Source of the DNA: Corydoras sp. C115
Taxonomy: Eukaryota > Chordata > Actinopteri > Siluriformes > Callichthyidae
Reading direction: 5' to 3'
DNA length: 64,000 nt
Assembly: GCA_019802505.1 (NCBI GenBank)
Contig: JAFMOC010000704.1
Coordinates: forward strand, 16,001 to 80,000
Shown here piece by piece: positions 22,169-32,709 of this stretch; positions within the stretch are counted from its first letter, which is position 1; every line of letters starts with the position of its first letter. The notes under the pieces are model-generated. The model worked only from the letters and a program-made list of their open reading frames with translations. It was not told the DNA's origin and did no database searches. The translations under genes were made by a program, and so were the position numbers.

Positions 22169-22467
22169 GGCAGCACGGTGACTTAGTGGTTGGCATGTTC
22201 TCCTCTCAGTGCTAGGGATTCCTGGTTCGAATCCCCATCTGGGTGGAGTTTCCATGTTCTCCCCGTGTCCGCGTGGGTTTCCTCCGGGTTCCCCGGTTTC
22301 CTCCCACAGTTCAAAAACATGGATCAAGGCAATTGAATTCTCCATATTGCCCCATATAGAGTGTGTCTGTGTGAGTGAGTGTGTGCCCAGTAATAGATTG
22401 GCGCCCTGTCCTGGGTGTATCTGCCCAGCGCCCGAAATATCCTCCCCTGGATGGGCATGGGAAATTT
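22169..22467 (+). mobile_element. SINE-A copy, 3' end missing
   Basis: Starts with GGCAGCACGGTGACTTAGTGG directly after the duplication of the previous copy. It stops at GATGGGCATGGGAAA, before the tail, and is followed by TCTGGGCTAAAGCCCCTGATG, which resembles the start of repeat D1. Confidence 0.9.
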
Positions 22468-22977
22468 TTAAAGGGGGAATAAGGGATCTGGGCTAAAGCC
22501 CCTGATGTTTCTAAACCCTAAAAACGCCCCTGGCGCAGGGCATTACGTTTTCATCCGACATGCGATTTGGGTAACGAGGGAAGTATCAATGAGGTTCTTT
22601 GGACCAGGAGAACCGGATGACACAAAGCTCTTCGCAGCAGTTGAGCAATTCCGAACAGTAGCCTTGCTATTTAGTGGACAGTGGCATCAGACGCTCTGCA
22701 GATTTAGGAGATCTTTTGGGGCTGAGTCACTCTGGGAGTCCTGACAGTAATTCCAGGCAGAGGGTAAACAGTGTCTGGATGAAAGCTCACTGTGTTACTC
22801 TGTACAGGAAGTCATTCCCTCCTACGCAGAACCGTTGCTAGGGCTGCAAAACACCAAGCACGAATAAAGTAGCCAAAATGTATGACTCCTTAATTATAGG
22901 ACAAGTCGAAAAATGCTTACTGCCCCCTCCCACTGTTTCTCTTTATCTTTGTAACTTTGTAACTAAATCGGATTAAA

Positions 22978-22978
<1 letters not shown>
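22468..22978. other. No gene seen
   Basis: Includes a short D1-like stretch near 22487-22530. The 79-residue open frame at 22505 has no recognisable domain. Confidence 0.4.
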
Positions 22979-23054
<76 letters not shown>

Positions 23055-23056
23055 CA

Positions 23057-23107
<51 letters not shown>
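22979..23107. repeat. (CA)n then (TA)n microsatellite
   Basis: About 33 CA units run to 23045, then TA units with one CAGTA interruption to 23107. It ends at a SINE-A fragment. Confidence 0.97.
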
Positions 23108-23111
<4 letters not shown>

Positions 23112-23118
23112 GCAATTG

Positions 23119-23255
23119 AATTCTCCAAATTGCCCCATATAGAGTGTGTCTGTGTGAGTGAGTGTGTGCCCAGCGATAGATTGGCACCCTGTCCTGGGTG
23201 TATCTGCCCAGCGCCCAAAACGTTCTCTCCTGGATGGGCATAGGGAACCATGCCC

Positions 23256-23257
<2 letters not shown>
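23119..23257 (+). mobile_element. SINE-A internal fragment between two TA arrays
   Basis: Covers AATTGAATTCTCCAAATTGC to GATGGGCATAGGGAACC. No head and no tail. A TA array lies on each side (to 23107, and 23258-23316). Confidence 0.9.

Positions 23258-23316
<59 letters not shown>
23258..23316. repeat. (TA)n microsatellite
   Basis: About 29 TA units between a SINE-A fragment and a full SINE-A copy. Confidence 0.97.
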
Positions 23317-23320
<4 letters not shown>

Positions 23321-23668
23321 AGCGGCACAGTGGCTTAGTGTTTAGCATGTTCTCCTCTCAGCACTAGGGATTCCCAGTTCGAATCCCCATCTGGATGGAG
23401 TTTCCATGTTCTCCCCGTGTCTGCGTGGGTTTCCTCTGGGTTCTCCGGTTTCCTCCCACAGTCCAAAAACACGGATCAAGTCAAATGAGTTCTCCAAATT
23501 GCCCCATATAGAGTGTGTCTGTGTGAGTGAGTGTGTGTCCAGTGATAGATTGGCGTCCTGTCCTGGGTGTATCTGTCCAGCGCCCGAAACGTTCTCCCCT
23601 GAATGGGCATGGGGAACCCCCCCCCCCCCCCCACGACCCTAACAGAGGATTAAGTGGAAGATAATGAA
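23321..23668 (+). mobile_element. SINE-A copy, full length
   Basis: From AGCGGCACAGTGGCTTAGTG to AAGTGGAAGATAATGAATG, with a C-tract of about 16. Followed at once by the TA array (23677-23738) that hosts the Tc1-like element. Confidence 0.95.
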
Positions 23669-23675
23669 TGAAAAA

Positions 23676-23738
<63 letters not shown>

Positions 23739-23741
<3 letters not shown>

Positions 23742-23766
23742 TTGTGATCAAATTTATTCAACCCCC
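23739..23766 (+). repeat. Left terminal inverted repeat of Tc1-like element
   Basis: Begins CAGTTGTGATCAAATTTATT and ends in CCCCC. Identical to the reverse complement of 25329-25356. Confidence 0.97.
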
Positions 23767-24114
23767 AATGCTGCGAAGGGTTTTATGGAATTCAGTGCAC
23801 ATTTGTAATTGTGTTCATAATGAAATCTTACAAGGACTTGTTAAAGAACTAAATGCAACTAAGATAGCATCAATTGTTTTTGTCATAAAGTATTAAATGG
23901 CCTTTTTGTGATTTCTTCATTGACACAATTATTCAACCCCTTTACAACTACCACTCATAAGAACAGAGGTTCATTCCAGTGTTTTCAATCAGGTATTGAA
24001 AACACCTGTGGATGTCAACGAGCAGCAATCAAGCATGATAAGCACCAATTAGGCAGATTTAAAAGGACTGTGATACTCAGCTCCTTCTAGACATCTACTG
24101 GTGTGTTTACAAGC

Positions 24115-25137
24115 ATGGTGAAGGCAAGAGAATGGTCCCAGAAGACAAGAGAAGGGGTTATTGCTCTTCACAAGAATGGCAATGGATATAAAAAGATTGC
24201 GAAGTTGTTAAATATTCCAAGAGACACTATCGGAAGTATCATTCGCAAGTTCAAGTTAAAGGGCACAGTGGAAACGTTACCTGGTCGTGGCAGAAAGAAG
24301 ATCCTGACCGCGACTGCTGTGCGCTACCTGAAGCGTAATGTGGAGAAAAATCCCCGCGTGACTGCTAAGGAACTGAAAAAAGACCTGTCAGATGTGGGCA
24401 CTGAAGTTTCAGCTCAGACAATAAGGCGCGCACTGCATAACGAAGACCTCCATGCCAGAACTCCCAGGCGCACCTCCTTGCTGACTCCAAAGAACAAGAA
24501 AAGTCGACTGCAGTATGCCAAAAGTCATGTGGACAAGCCACAAAGGTTTTGGGACAGTGTACTGTGGTCAGATGAAACTAAATTAGAACTGTTTGGGACA
24601 ATGGACCAGCGCTATGTTTGGAGGAGGAAGAAGCAGGCTTATGAACAAAAGAACACCTTGCCTACTGTGAAGCATGGCGGGGGGTCAATTATGCTTTGGG
24701 GCTGTTTTGCTTCTAATGGTACAGGAAAGCTTCAACGTGTGCAGGGTACCATGAATTCCCTTCAGTACCAGGAGATCTTGGAGGAAAATGTGATGGAGTC
24801 AGTCACAAACCTGCGGCTTGGGAGACGTTGGACCTTCCAACAGGACAATGATCCGAAGCAACCATCCAAGTCCACTAGAGCATGGTTGAACATGAAAGGC
24901 TGGAACATTCTAGAGTGGCCATCGCAATCACCAGACTTAAATCCAATTGAGAACCTCTGGTGGGACCTAAAGAAGGCAGTTGCAGTGCGCAAGCCTAAGA
25001 ATGTGACTGAACTGGAGGCTTTTGCCCATGAAGAATGGGCTAAGATACCCATAGGTCACTGCAAGACACTTGTGTCAAGCTATGCTTCACGCTTGAAAGC
25101 TGTCATAACTGGAAAAGGATGTTGTACTAAGTACTAA
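24115..25137 (+). CDS. Tc1-like transposase
   Basis: Cut-and-paste DDE transposase that binds the element's inverted repeats and moves the transposon into TA sites. I start at 24115 (MVKAREWSQ), giving 340 residues, the usual Tc1-like length; an in-frame ATG at 24103 would add four. Seen in order: an N-terminal helix-turn-helix region (about 1-55, with IAKLLNIPRDTIGSIIRKF), a basic GRGRKK hook (57-62), a second helix-turn-helix region (about 63-110), then the catalytic domain. The catalytic residues are D153 (WSDETK), D244 (QQDND) and E279 (DLNPIEN), with 34 residues between the last two (DD34E). Glycine-rich KHGGGSIMLWGCF is at 186-198. DPKQPSK stands where relatives usually have DPKHTAK or DPKHTSK (known of the family); this may weaken activity. 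No stops or frameshifts. Confidence 0.95.
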   Translation: MVKAREWSQKTREGVIALHKNGNGYKKIAKLLNIPRDTIGSIIRKFKLKGTVETLPGRGRKKILTATAVRYLKRNVEKNPRVTAKELKKDLSDVGTEVSAQTIRRALHNEDLHARTPRRTSLLTPKNKKSRLQYAKSHVDKPQRFWDSVLWSDETKLELFGTMDQRYVWRRKKQAYEQKNTLPTVKHGGGSIMLWGCFASNGTGKLQRVQGTMNSLQYQEILEENVMESVTNLRLGRRWTFQQDNDPKQPSKSTRAWLNMKGWNILEWPSQSPDLNPIENLWWDLKKAVAVRKPKNVTELEAFAHEEWAKIPIGHCKTLVSSYASRLKAVITGKGCCTKY

Positions 25138-25328
25138 AAAATAATGTCACTAGGGGGTTGAATAAAACTGATAATGATGTGAGCACAGTAAAGACATTTG
25201 TGGTTATTCCATCATAAATATTATGTTATATTTGTCTAATTTATAAGTGCCTCTTTGATATAATTGTAAATAAGATGACTGAAATGATCCAAATCAATGT
25301 CAAACTGGCCAAAACACTTTATTTCAGT

Positions 25329-25356
25329 GGGGGTTGAATAAATTTGATCACAACTG
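25329..25356 (-). repeat. Right terminal inverted repeat of Tc1-like element
   Basis: Ends TTTGATCACAACTG, the exact mirror of the left end. Confidence 0.97.
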
Positions 25357-25378
25357 TATATATATATATATATATATT

Positions 25379-25844
25379 TATATAAATAATTCATGGTATA
25401 TGTTTAGAATCGAATATCTCAGCACTTTATACGACAGCATTAAAGTTCTTTCACACGATTCCAGCAAACGAATCACCTTTTGTGCAAGAAGGCAACACCC
25501 ATGATCTCACACAAAGCTCGGATTGTACTGAGCAGCATGAAAGAATTTGTGAGGTGTCAGCAGAGCGATGTAGTGTCAATCTAGTATTTCTCTTCGCATA
25601 GCTGGACTAATTAGAAGGCTGCAGAGAGTTACGAAAGAACTTTCACGCCGCTTTTGTTTGTGCGGTTGTTGGCTTTGCAGTGAATGGGCACTCCTGCTGG
25701 TGTAAGTAATCAGTCATCAGTCAGCCACTGTCTACATAAATAATGTCACTCTAAACCGACACTTCAGCCGACTGTTGCGCCCAACAAGTGATTATGAAAA
25801 AGGAATACATCATTGGATATGAAAATGTTCACTCATCAGTTTTC
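25379..25844. other. No gene seen
   Basis: Follows the right TA array of the Tc1-like element. No repeat or coding region recognised. Confidence 0.45.
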
Positions 25845-26115
25845 ATCCATCCATTATCTTCTGCTTTGTCCTCTTTACACTCTATATGGGGCAATTTGGA
25901 GAAATCAATTTACCTTGATCCATGTTTTTGGACTTTGGGAGGAAACTGGATGCAGACAGTTTCCAAAGGAAACCCATGTTTGTTGTTGTTGTTTCCAAAG
26001 GAAACCCATGCAGACACGGGGAGGACATGGAAACTCCACCCAGATTGGGATTCGAACCGGGAATCCCCAGCACTGAGAGGAGAACATGCCAACCACTAAG
26101 CCACCGTGCCGCCCC
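25845..26115 (-). mobile_element. SINE-A copy with deletion and internal duplication
   Basis: The tail-proximal body is deleted (CTTTGTCCTCTTTACACTC). A segment with TTTCCAAAGGAAACCCATG occurs twice (about 25960 and 25994) around a short GTT repeat. The head is intact up to CACCGTGCCGCCCC. Confidence 0.88.
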
Positions 26116-26126
26116 ATCACTAACCG

Positions 26127-26472
26127 TCCATCCCTCCATTATCTTCTGCTTTATCCTCTATTAGGGTCGCGGGGGGGGTTCCCCATGCCCATCCAGGGGA
26201 GAACGTCTCGAGCGCTGGGCAGATACACCCAGGACAGGGCGCCAATCTATCACTGGGCACACACTCACTCACACAGACACACTCTATATGGGGCAATTTG
26301 GAGAATTCAGTTGACCTTGATCCATGTCTTTGGACTGTGGGAGGAAACCTGAGAACCCGGAGGAAACCCACGCGGACACGGGGAGAACATAGAAACTCCA
26401 CCCAGATGGGGATTCGAACCGGGAATCCCTAGTTGTGAGAGGAGAACATGCCAACCACTAAGCCACCGTGCC
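26127..26472 (-). mobile_element. SINE-A copy, full length
   Basis: Complete antisense copy from the CTTCTGCTTTATCCTC tail region to GCCACCGTGCCC. Confidence 0.95.
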
Positions 26473-26484
26473 CAGAGATATGCA

Positions 26485-26638
26485 TCCTGCGACCCTATGC
26501 GATCCTAGTAGAGGATAAATCGGAAAATAATGGATGGATGGAAGCCCAAGATGGATCTACTGTATGTTCTTGAAAAAGTGTTGGGGGGGGGGGTTCCCCA
26601 TGCCCATCCAGGGGAGAACGTTTCGGGCGCTGGGCAGA
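26485..26638. mobile_element. SINE-A tail (+) joined to SINE-A 3' body (-)
   Basis: 26485-26541 is a sense tail; 26584-26638 is an antisense 3' body ending GGCGCTGGGCAG. The linker AGCCCAAGATGGATC...TGTTCTTG...GTGTTGG is the one seen at 19971-20005, so both loci derive from one composite. Confidence 0.88.
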
Positions 26639-27220
26639 AGTGTTTAAAAACACTTTGTAGCTTCTTAATATAAAAAACACTGATTTTAATGATTTTCACC
26701 TCCCGCTATGTCCCACTACTGTTTTATTTGCTGCATGGTGTTTGTAACAACCTGGTTAACTGCGTTTTCATCCAGGTGCGTGAAACGTTTTAATAATAGC
26801 TCGCTTTTCCAACAAACAATAGGGCAGTTACCTCCGAACTGTTGTGTTGATCTTAATAAAACACTTTTCAACCCATGATTAGAGGATTTAGTTTCGAGAG
26901 TAAATGCCAGAGAAAACCCGGAGTGGCAGAATGAGGTATTCAGGCTTTGCTGTACTTGTTGATGCTCGTTCCTGTTAATCGGTTAGAGGGACACGCCTCA
27001 ATATTTCATTTTTATATCGCTTTTATCTCTCAGCTTTAGAGCCGATCTATTGCTGTAAGGTATATACTATAACCGGTCGTACCTGAGCTCGGGATCATGT
27101 GGAAAATATCAGGCGATACCATCTTACGAAACAACTTTGAAGATGTGTAAACTCCATTTATTCTTATTCTTATTATATACTTATGTACATATTACATATT
27201 ATGTCCATAATAGCTCATGA
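26639..27220. other. No gene seen
   Basis: AT-rich single-copy-looking sequence without a recognised coding frame. Confidence 0.45.
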
Positions 27221-27957
27221 GCAGTAGTTCAGTGGTCAGGGTGTTGGGTTATCAATCTGAAGGTTGGGGGTTCAAATCCCAGGTCCACTGAAGTTACCAA
27301 TGTGGGTTCTTGAGCAAGACCCTTAACCCTCATTGCTGCAGAGATGTTGTGATTAACCCTGTACTCACCTTGTAAGTCGCTTTGGATAAAAGCGTCCAAT
27401 AAATGACCAAATGTAATGGAAATGTAATGTCCATAGGGCATGGTAGCTCAGTGGTCAGGGTGTTGGGTTATCAATCTGAAGGTTGGGGGTTCAAATCCCA
27501 GGTCCACTGAAGTTACCAGTGTGGGTCCTTGAGCAAGACCCTTAACCCTCATTGCAGCAGGGATGTTGCGATTAACCCTGTGCTCACCTTGTAAGTCGCT
27601 TTGGACAAAAGCGTCCAATAAATGACCAAATGTAATGTAAATGTAATGTCCATAGGGCATCTGAAGGTTGGGGGTTCAAATAGTCCTTGAGCAAGACCCT
27701 TAACCCTCATTGCTCCAGTGGTTCAGGGTAAAAGCGTCCAATAAATGACCAAATGTAATGGTATCAATCTGTAGCTCAGTGGTCAGGGTGTTGGGGTTGG
27801 CGGTTCAAATCCCAGGTCCACTGAAGTTACCAGTGTGGGTCCTTGAGCAAGACCCTTATTTAACCCTCATTGCTGCAGGGATGTTGTAATTAACCCTGCG
27901 CTCACCTTGTAAGTCGCTTTGGATAAAAGTGTCCAATAAATGACCAAATGTAAATGC
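27221..27957 (+). mobile_element. Cluster of four SINE-V copies
   Basis: Copies at 27221-27428, 27438-27650, 27661-27760 (internally deleted) and 27771-27957. Each has an A-box-like GTAGCTCAGTGGTCAGG, a B-box-like GGTTCAAATCCC, CTTGAGCAAGACCCTTAACC and the L2-type tail GTAAGTCGCTTTGGATAAA. The first two are offset by 219 bp and share the flank ATGTCCATA, so the cluster grew by tandem duplication. The structure fits the tRNA-derived V-SINE type (known family; assignment by eye). Confidence 0.9.
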
Positions 27958-28407
27958 CAAATGAAACTCCAGCAGCACTGCTGCACTAAAACCCCCCTCA
28001 GGACTGACAATAACCAATCCACCACCCAAATGACTTTGTAGTTCTATAATTCCAGACTGTAGTCCATCTGTTTGTGTTCTACAGTACATACTGTGTACTC
28101 TGTTCTAATGTTCAAAACCCCAATAGTACCACCACAGAGCAGGGATTATTTGGTGGGTGCATTATACCTATCCCAGCAGTGTCACTGAGGTGAAGAAATG
28201 AACCTCCAGCAGCACTGCTGCACTAAAACCCCCTCACCACATCAGTGTCACTGCAGAACTGACAATAAACAATCCACCACCCAAATGATATCTGTTCTGT
28301 GATGGTCCTGACCAACAGAGAACAGAGAACCAACAGGGGACTAACAACAACAAAGAACACAGATGGACTACAGTCTGGAATTATAAAAACTACAAAGTCC
28401 ATCTACA
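27958..28407 (-). mobile_element. Palindromic MITE-like repeat, fuller copy
   Basis: The core 28081-28400 is the reverse complement of 14506-14800. CCAGCAGCACTGCTGCACTA occurs twice (about 27970 and 28207), and the ends contain GACTGTAGTCCATCTG and its complement, so the unit is internally repetitive and can fold. Non-coding. Confidence 0.8.
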
Positions 28408-28610
28408 GGGAGTGGTAGCTCAGTGGTTAGGACGTTGGTTTATCAATCAGAAGGTTGGGGGTTCAAATCCCAGGTCCACTGAAGTTACCAATGTGGGTCT
28501 TGAGCAAGACCCTTAACCCTCATTGCTGCAGGGATGTTGTGATTAACCCTGTGCTCACCTTGTAAGTCGCTTTGGATAAAAACGTCCAATAAATGTAATG
28601 TAAATGTAAA
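28408..28610 (+). mobile_element. SINE-V copy, full length
   Basis: GGTAGCTCAGTGGTTAGGACG through GTAAGTCGCTTTGGATAAAA to an AATGTAAATGTAAATAATAA tail. It lies at the right edge of the MITE-like repeat. Confidence 0.92.
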
Positions 28611-28989
28611 TAATAATAAACCTGTATAGATTTTCGGCTTGGTTTTTAAGAAATCTTTGCATTCTCTCAAGAGTGTCTGCTTTACATGCTGTTATTGGCC
28701 CACATCCAGAAGCTCACATCACCTCGGGGAACCCATAAGTCATTCTCCATCGATTCCATCAACGTCGAGCATGTCCAAGCACATGCCTCATAATCTGTGA
28801 TATGTAGTAACTTGCTTCAGACCAAGGCGGGGCAATAGTTTAGACTCCGAGAAAAACCTAGCATTCCGTGCAATAACATATATCTCTATCTGGTGCATGT
28901 AGTAGTTTGACGGTTTTATAAATATAAACAACCAACATTTAGGGAATTAGAACCACAGACTGCAAAAAAAAACTCTGCAGAAGTAATAT
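28611..28989. other. No gene seen
   Basis: No coding frame or recognised repeat. Confidence 0.45.
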
Positions 28990-29015
28990 TAGTTGATATT
29001 AAGTTATATAATTAT

Positions 29016-29342
29016 TCATTCATTCATTCATTCAGTATCTCCCGCTTTATTCTTTATTAGGATGGCGGGGGGATTCCCCATGCCCATCCAGAGGAGAACG
29101 TCTCGGGCGCTGGGCAGATACACCCAAGACAGGGCGCCAATCCATCGCTGGGCACACACTCACTCTCACACACACACTCTGTATGGGGCAATTTTGGAGA
29201 ATTCAATTGACTTGATCGATGTTTTTGGACTGTGGGAGGAAACCGGAGAACCCGGAGGAAACCCACGCGGAATGGGGGGTTGAACCGGGAATCCCTAGCG
29301 CTGAGAGGAGAACATGCTAACCACTAAGCCACCGTGCCGCCC
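29016..29342 (-). mobile_element. SINE-A copy with a 26-bp target-site duplication
   Basis: Flanked by a perfect 26-bp direct repeat starting TAGTTGATATTAAG (28990-29015 and 29343-29368). This fixes the element's ends: GGGCGGCACGG at the 5' side and GAATGAATGA at the 3' side. A deletion removes part of the segment after ACCCACGCGGA. Confidence 0.97.
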
Positions 29343-29391
29343 TAGTTGATATTAAGTTATATAATTATATAATATATAATTATCCAATCAT

Positions 29392-30033
29392 CCATCCATT
29401 ATCGTCTGCTTTATCCTTTATTAGGGTCGCGGGGGGGTTCCCCATGCCCATCCAGAGGAGAGGACCCAGGACAGGGCACCAATCTATCACTGGGCACACA
29501 CTCACTCACACACACACTCTATATGGGGCAATTTGGAGAACTCAATTGAGTTGATTCATGTTTTTGGACTGTGGGAGGAAACCGGAGAACCCGGAGGAAA
29601 CCCACGCAGACACGGGGAGAACATGGAAACTCCCAGATGGGGATTCGAACCGGGAATCCCTAGCGCTGAGAGGAGAACATACTAACCACTAAGCCACCGT
29701 GCCCATCCATCCATCCATTATCTTTATCCTATATTAGGGTCGCGGGGGGGTTCCCCATGCCCATCCAGGGAAGAACGTTTTGGGCGCTGGGCAGATACAC
29801 CCAGGATATGGCGCCAATCTATCGCTGGGCACACACTCTCACACACACACACACACACACACTCTATATGGGGCAATTTGGAGAACTCATTTGACTTGAT
29901 CCATGTTTTTGGACTGGGGAGGAAACCCACGCGGACATGGGGAGAACATGGAAACTCCACCCAGATTGGAATTGGAACCGGGAATCCCTAGAGCTGAGAG
30001 GAGAACATGCTAACCACTAAGCCACTGTGCCAC
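29392..30033 (-). mobile_element. Two SINE-A copies, same orientation, back to back
   Basis: 29392-29702 and 29704-30033. The first lacks the AACGTCTCGGGCGCTGGGCAG segment. The second lacks the CTTCCG of its tail region and part of the segment after GGACTGGGGAGG. They touch with no spacer. Confidence 0.92.
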
Positions 30034-30270
30034 CATTATATTATTATTCTCTATTATTCAGAGCATTCTCTGTATTTAGAAAGTAAACCATGCCGTTGTC
30101 CTCCAAATGTCCTTGTTCTAGGTCTATAATTTGTATGAGCTTAGTTGTCCTTGCCTGTAATTTGAGGACTAAGCTCCCTGTCATTCTGACTGAAGGGCAA
30201 AGGAAGAAATTCCATAACAACATCCACATCTGCAGAGTGAGTGTAGAACTTCAAAGGTTTACTCCTTACA

Positions 30271-30615
30271 TTCATTCATTATCTCCCGCTTTATCCTCTA
30301 TTAGGGTCGCGGTGGGGTTCCCCATGCCCATCCAGGGGAGAACATCTTGGGTGCTGGGCAGATAGACCCAGGACAGGACACCAATCCATCACTGGGCACA
30401 CACTCACTCACACAGACACACTCTATATGGGGCAAGTTTGAGCATTCAATTGACTTGATCCATGATTTTGGACTGTGGGAGGAAACCGGAGAACCCGGAG
30501 GAAACCCACGCGGACACGGGGAGAACATGGAAACTCCACCCAGATGGGGATTCGAACTGGGAATCCCTAGCGCTGAGAGGCGAACGTGCTAACCACTAAG
30601 CCACCGTGCCGCCAC
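30271..30615 (-). mobile_element. SINE-A copy, full length, 12-bp TSD
   Basis: TTACTCCTTACA flanks it at 30259-30270 and 30616-30627. GAAT-type tail and the TCTCCCGCTTT variant. Confidence 0.95.
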
Positions 30616-30662
30616 TTACTCCTTACAATTAATCCTAATAATCTTTACAATGGCATAATCAA

Positions 30663-31549
30663 GAGCGGCACTGTGGCTTAGTGTTTAGCATGTTCTCCTC
30701 TCAGCACTAGGGATTCCCGGTTCGAATCCCAATCTGGGTGGAGTTTCCATGTCCTCCCCGTGTCCGCGTGGGTTTCCTCCGGGTTCTCCGGTTTCCTCCC
30801 ACAGTCCAAAAACATGGATCAAGTCAATTGAATTCTCCAAATTGCCCCATATAGAGTGTGTGTTTGTGTGAGTGAGTGTGTGCCCAGCGATAGATTGGCG
30901 TCCTGTCCTGGGTGTATCTGCCCAGCGCCCGAGACGTTCTCCCCTGAATGGGCATGGGGAACCCCACCGCGACCCTAATAGAGGATAAAGCGGGAGATAA
31001 TGAATGAATGAATGAATGAATGTTCTCCTCTCAGCGCTAGGGATTCCCGGTCCGAATCCCAATCTGGGTGGAGTTTCCATGTCCTCCCCGTGTCCGTGTG
31101 AGTTTCCTCCGGGTTCTCCGGTTTCCTCCCACAGTCCAAAAACATGGATTCAAGGTAAAGTGGCTGCTTTAAATTTCCTCTATATAGTGTGTGTGTACGG
31201 GGTGGCACGGTGGCTTAGTGGTTAGCATGTTCTCCTCTCAGCACTAGGGATTCCCGGTCGAATCCCAATCTGGGTGGAGTTTCCATGTTCTCCCCGTGTC
31301 CTGCGTGGGTTTCCTCCGGGTTCTCCGGTTACCTCCCACAGTCCAAAAAGATGGATCAAGTCAACTGAATTCTCCAAATTGCCCCATATAGAGTGTGTTT
31401 GTGTGAGTGAGTGTGTGTCCAGTGATAGATTGGCGCCCTGTCCTGGCTGTATCTGCCCAGCGCCTGAGACGTTCTCCCCTGGATGGGCATGGGGAACCCC
31501 CCGCGACCCTAATAGAGGATAAAGTGGAAGATAATGGATGGATGGATGG
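30663..31549 (+). mobile_element. Three SINE-A units within one duplication
   Basis: A full copy (30664-31020), a tail-less unit of the older AAGGTAAAGTGGCTGC type (31021-31199) and a full copy (31201-31549). The whole block is flanked by ATGGCATAATCAA (30650-30662 and 31550-31562), suggesting one insertion later enlarged, or insertion as a multimer. Confidence 0.88.
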
Positions 31550-31562
31550 ATGGCATAATCAA

Positions 31563-31879
31563 TACATTTGATCTTTAAACACGTTAGTGTGTTTTTTTTT
31601 GGTCATTGTGTGAACTTTGCATTGTGCAGCCGCAAACTTTGGACTTTATTGTACTGTAGGGATGTGATTGACTGAACCGCTCCTTTAAGGAGTAGCCGTT
31701 TGTGAGCCTTTTGTTCGCTTGCATGTTTAATTTGGCAGCTGGTGTGACATCATTTTATCCCTTATTGATTTTGGATGCAATAGGATGGATATTCTCAGAA
31801 TTAGGAATGAAATTGTAGGATGTTGCTTCACTTAATCCCATTACAAACTGATTTGACATCAGTACTTTATATTTTCCCT
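31563..31879. other. No gene seen
   Basis: A T-run at about 31592 and otherwise unremarkable sequence. Confidence 0.4.
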
Positions 31880-32045
31880 GCAAATTTCCCCAACAGCAAA
31901 ATGATTCTGGCCCAGATCCAGATCACATACCCTATTTTTATCCGCCCCACATTCCGCATAGCTTTACCACATTTGGGTGAGATGTGGGCGACATATGCAG
32001 CAGACTAGGGCCACGCATCCACCATAAGTGAGTCACATTTAGGTA
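31880..32045 (+). repeat. Dispersed relative of the 56.8-57.9 kb satellite unit
   Basis: Shares AGCAAAATGATTCTGGCCCA and the following TTTTTATCCGCCCCAC and TAGGGCCACGCAT landmarks with the satellite at 56755-57880 and its right flank. It is a single, diverged copy. Confidence 0.7.
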
Positions 32046-32092
32046 CCGCTGCTTACAGTCCCTGTAATGATTGAGAAACATATTATAAACTA

Positions 32093-32429
32093 GCGGCACG
32101 GTGGCTTAGTGGTTAGCACGTTCGCCTCTCAGCACTAGGGATTCCCGGTTCGAATCCCCATCTGGGTGGAGTTTCCATGTTCTCCGTGTTTGGGTGGAGT
32201 TTCCATGTTTCCTCCGGGTTCTCCGGTTTCCTCCCCCAGTCCAAAAACATGGGTCAAGTCAATTAAATTCTCAAAATTGCCCCATATAGAGTGTGTTTGA
32301 GTGAGTGAGTGTGTGCCCAGCGATGGATTGGCGCCCCGTCCTGGGTCTATCTGCTCAGCGCCCGAGATGTTCTCCCCTGGATGGGCATGGGGAATTAAGA
32401 GGATAAAGCGGGAGATAATGAATGAATGA
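32093..32429 (+). mobile_element. SINE-A copy with 11-bp TSD
   Basis: ATTATAAACTA flanks it at 32082-32092 and 32430-32440. CGTTCGCCTCTCAGC head and GCGGGAGATAATGAATG tail mark the GAAT subfamily. A deletion in the CCCCCGCGACCC region leaves GGGGAATTAAGAGG. Confidence 0.95.
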
Positions 32430-32487
32430 ATTATAAACTAATTAAGGCCTGAGAAGTCCACCCATACGTTTTCTCGTCCAGATCCGG

Positions 32488-32709
32488 CCCATCCATCCAT
32501 TATCTTCTGCTTTATCCTCTATTAGGGTCGCGGGGGGGTTCCCCATGCCCATCCAGGGGAGAACGTTTCGGGCGCTGGGCAGATACACCCAGGACAGGAC
32601 ACCAATCTATTACTGGGCACACACTCACTCACACAAACACACTCTATATGGGGCAATTTGGAGAATTCTATTGACCTTGATCCATGTTTTTTGGACTGTG
32701 GGAGGAAAC
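32488..32709 (-). mobile_element. SINE-A copy broken at a SINE-V junction
   Basis: Antisense copy with GGAT tail complement running to GGACTGTGGGAGGAAACT, where it switches directly to SINE-V sequence. The tRNA head is lost. Confidence 0.92.

Larger units (their letters stand above)
23739..25356 (+). mobile_element. Tc1-like DNA transposon, apparently complete
   Basis: The 1618-bp element has perfect 28-bp terminal inverted repeats (23739-23766 and 25329-25356) and TA on both outer sides (23737-23738 and 25357-25358), the usual Tc1/mariner target. A second, inner repeat copy lies at 23927-23940 (AATTATTCAACCCC), mirrored at 25154-25166 (GGGGTTGAATAAA). This gives the IR/DR layout of fish Tc1-like elements, with about 200 bp between outer and inner repeats. 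It inserted into a TA microsatellite (23677-23738 and 25357-25378). Undamaged ends and ORF suggest recent arrival. Confidence 0.97.

Noticed and set aside
23908..24090. Short open frame upstream of the transposase
   Set aside because: Lies within the terminal repeat region of the Tc1-like element; no similarity to any protein known to me.
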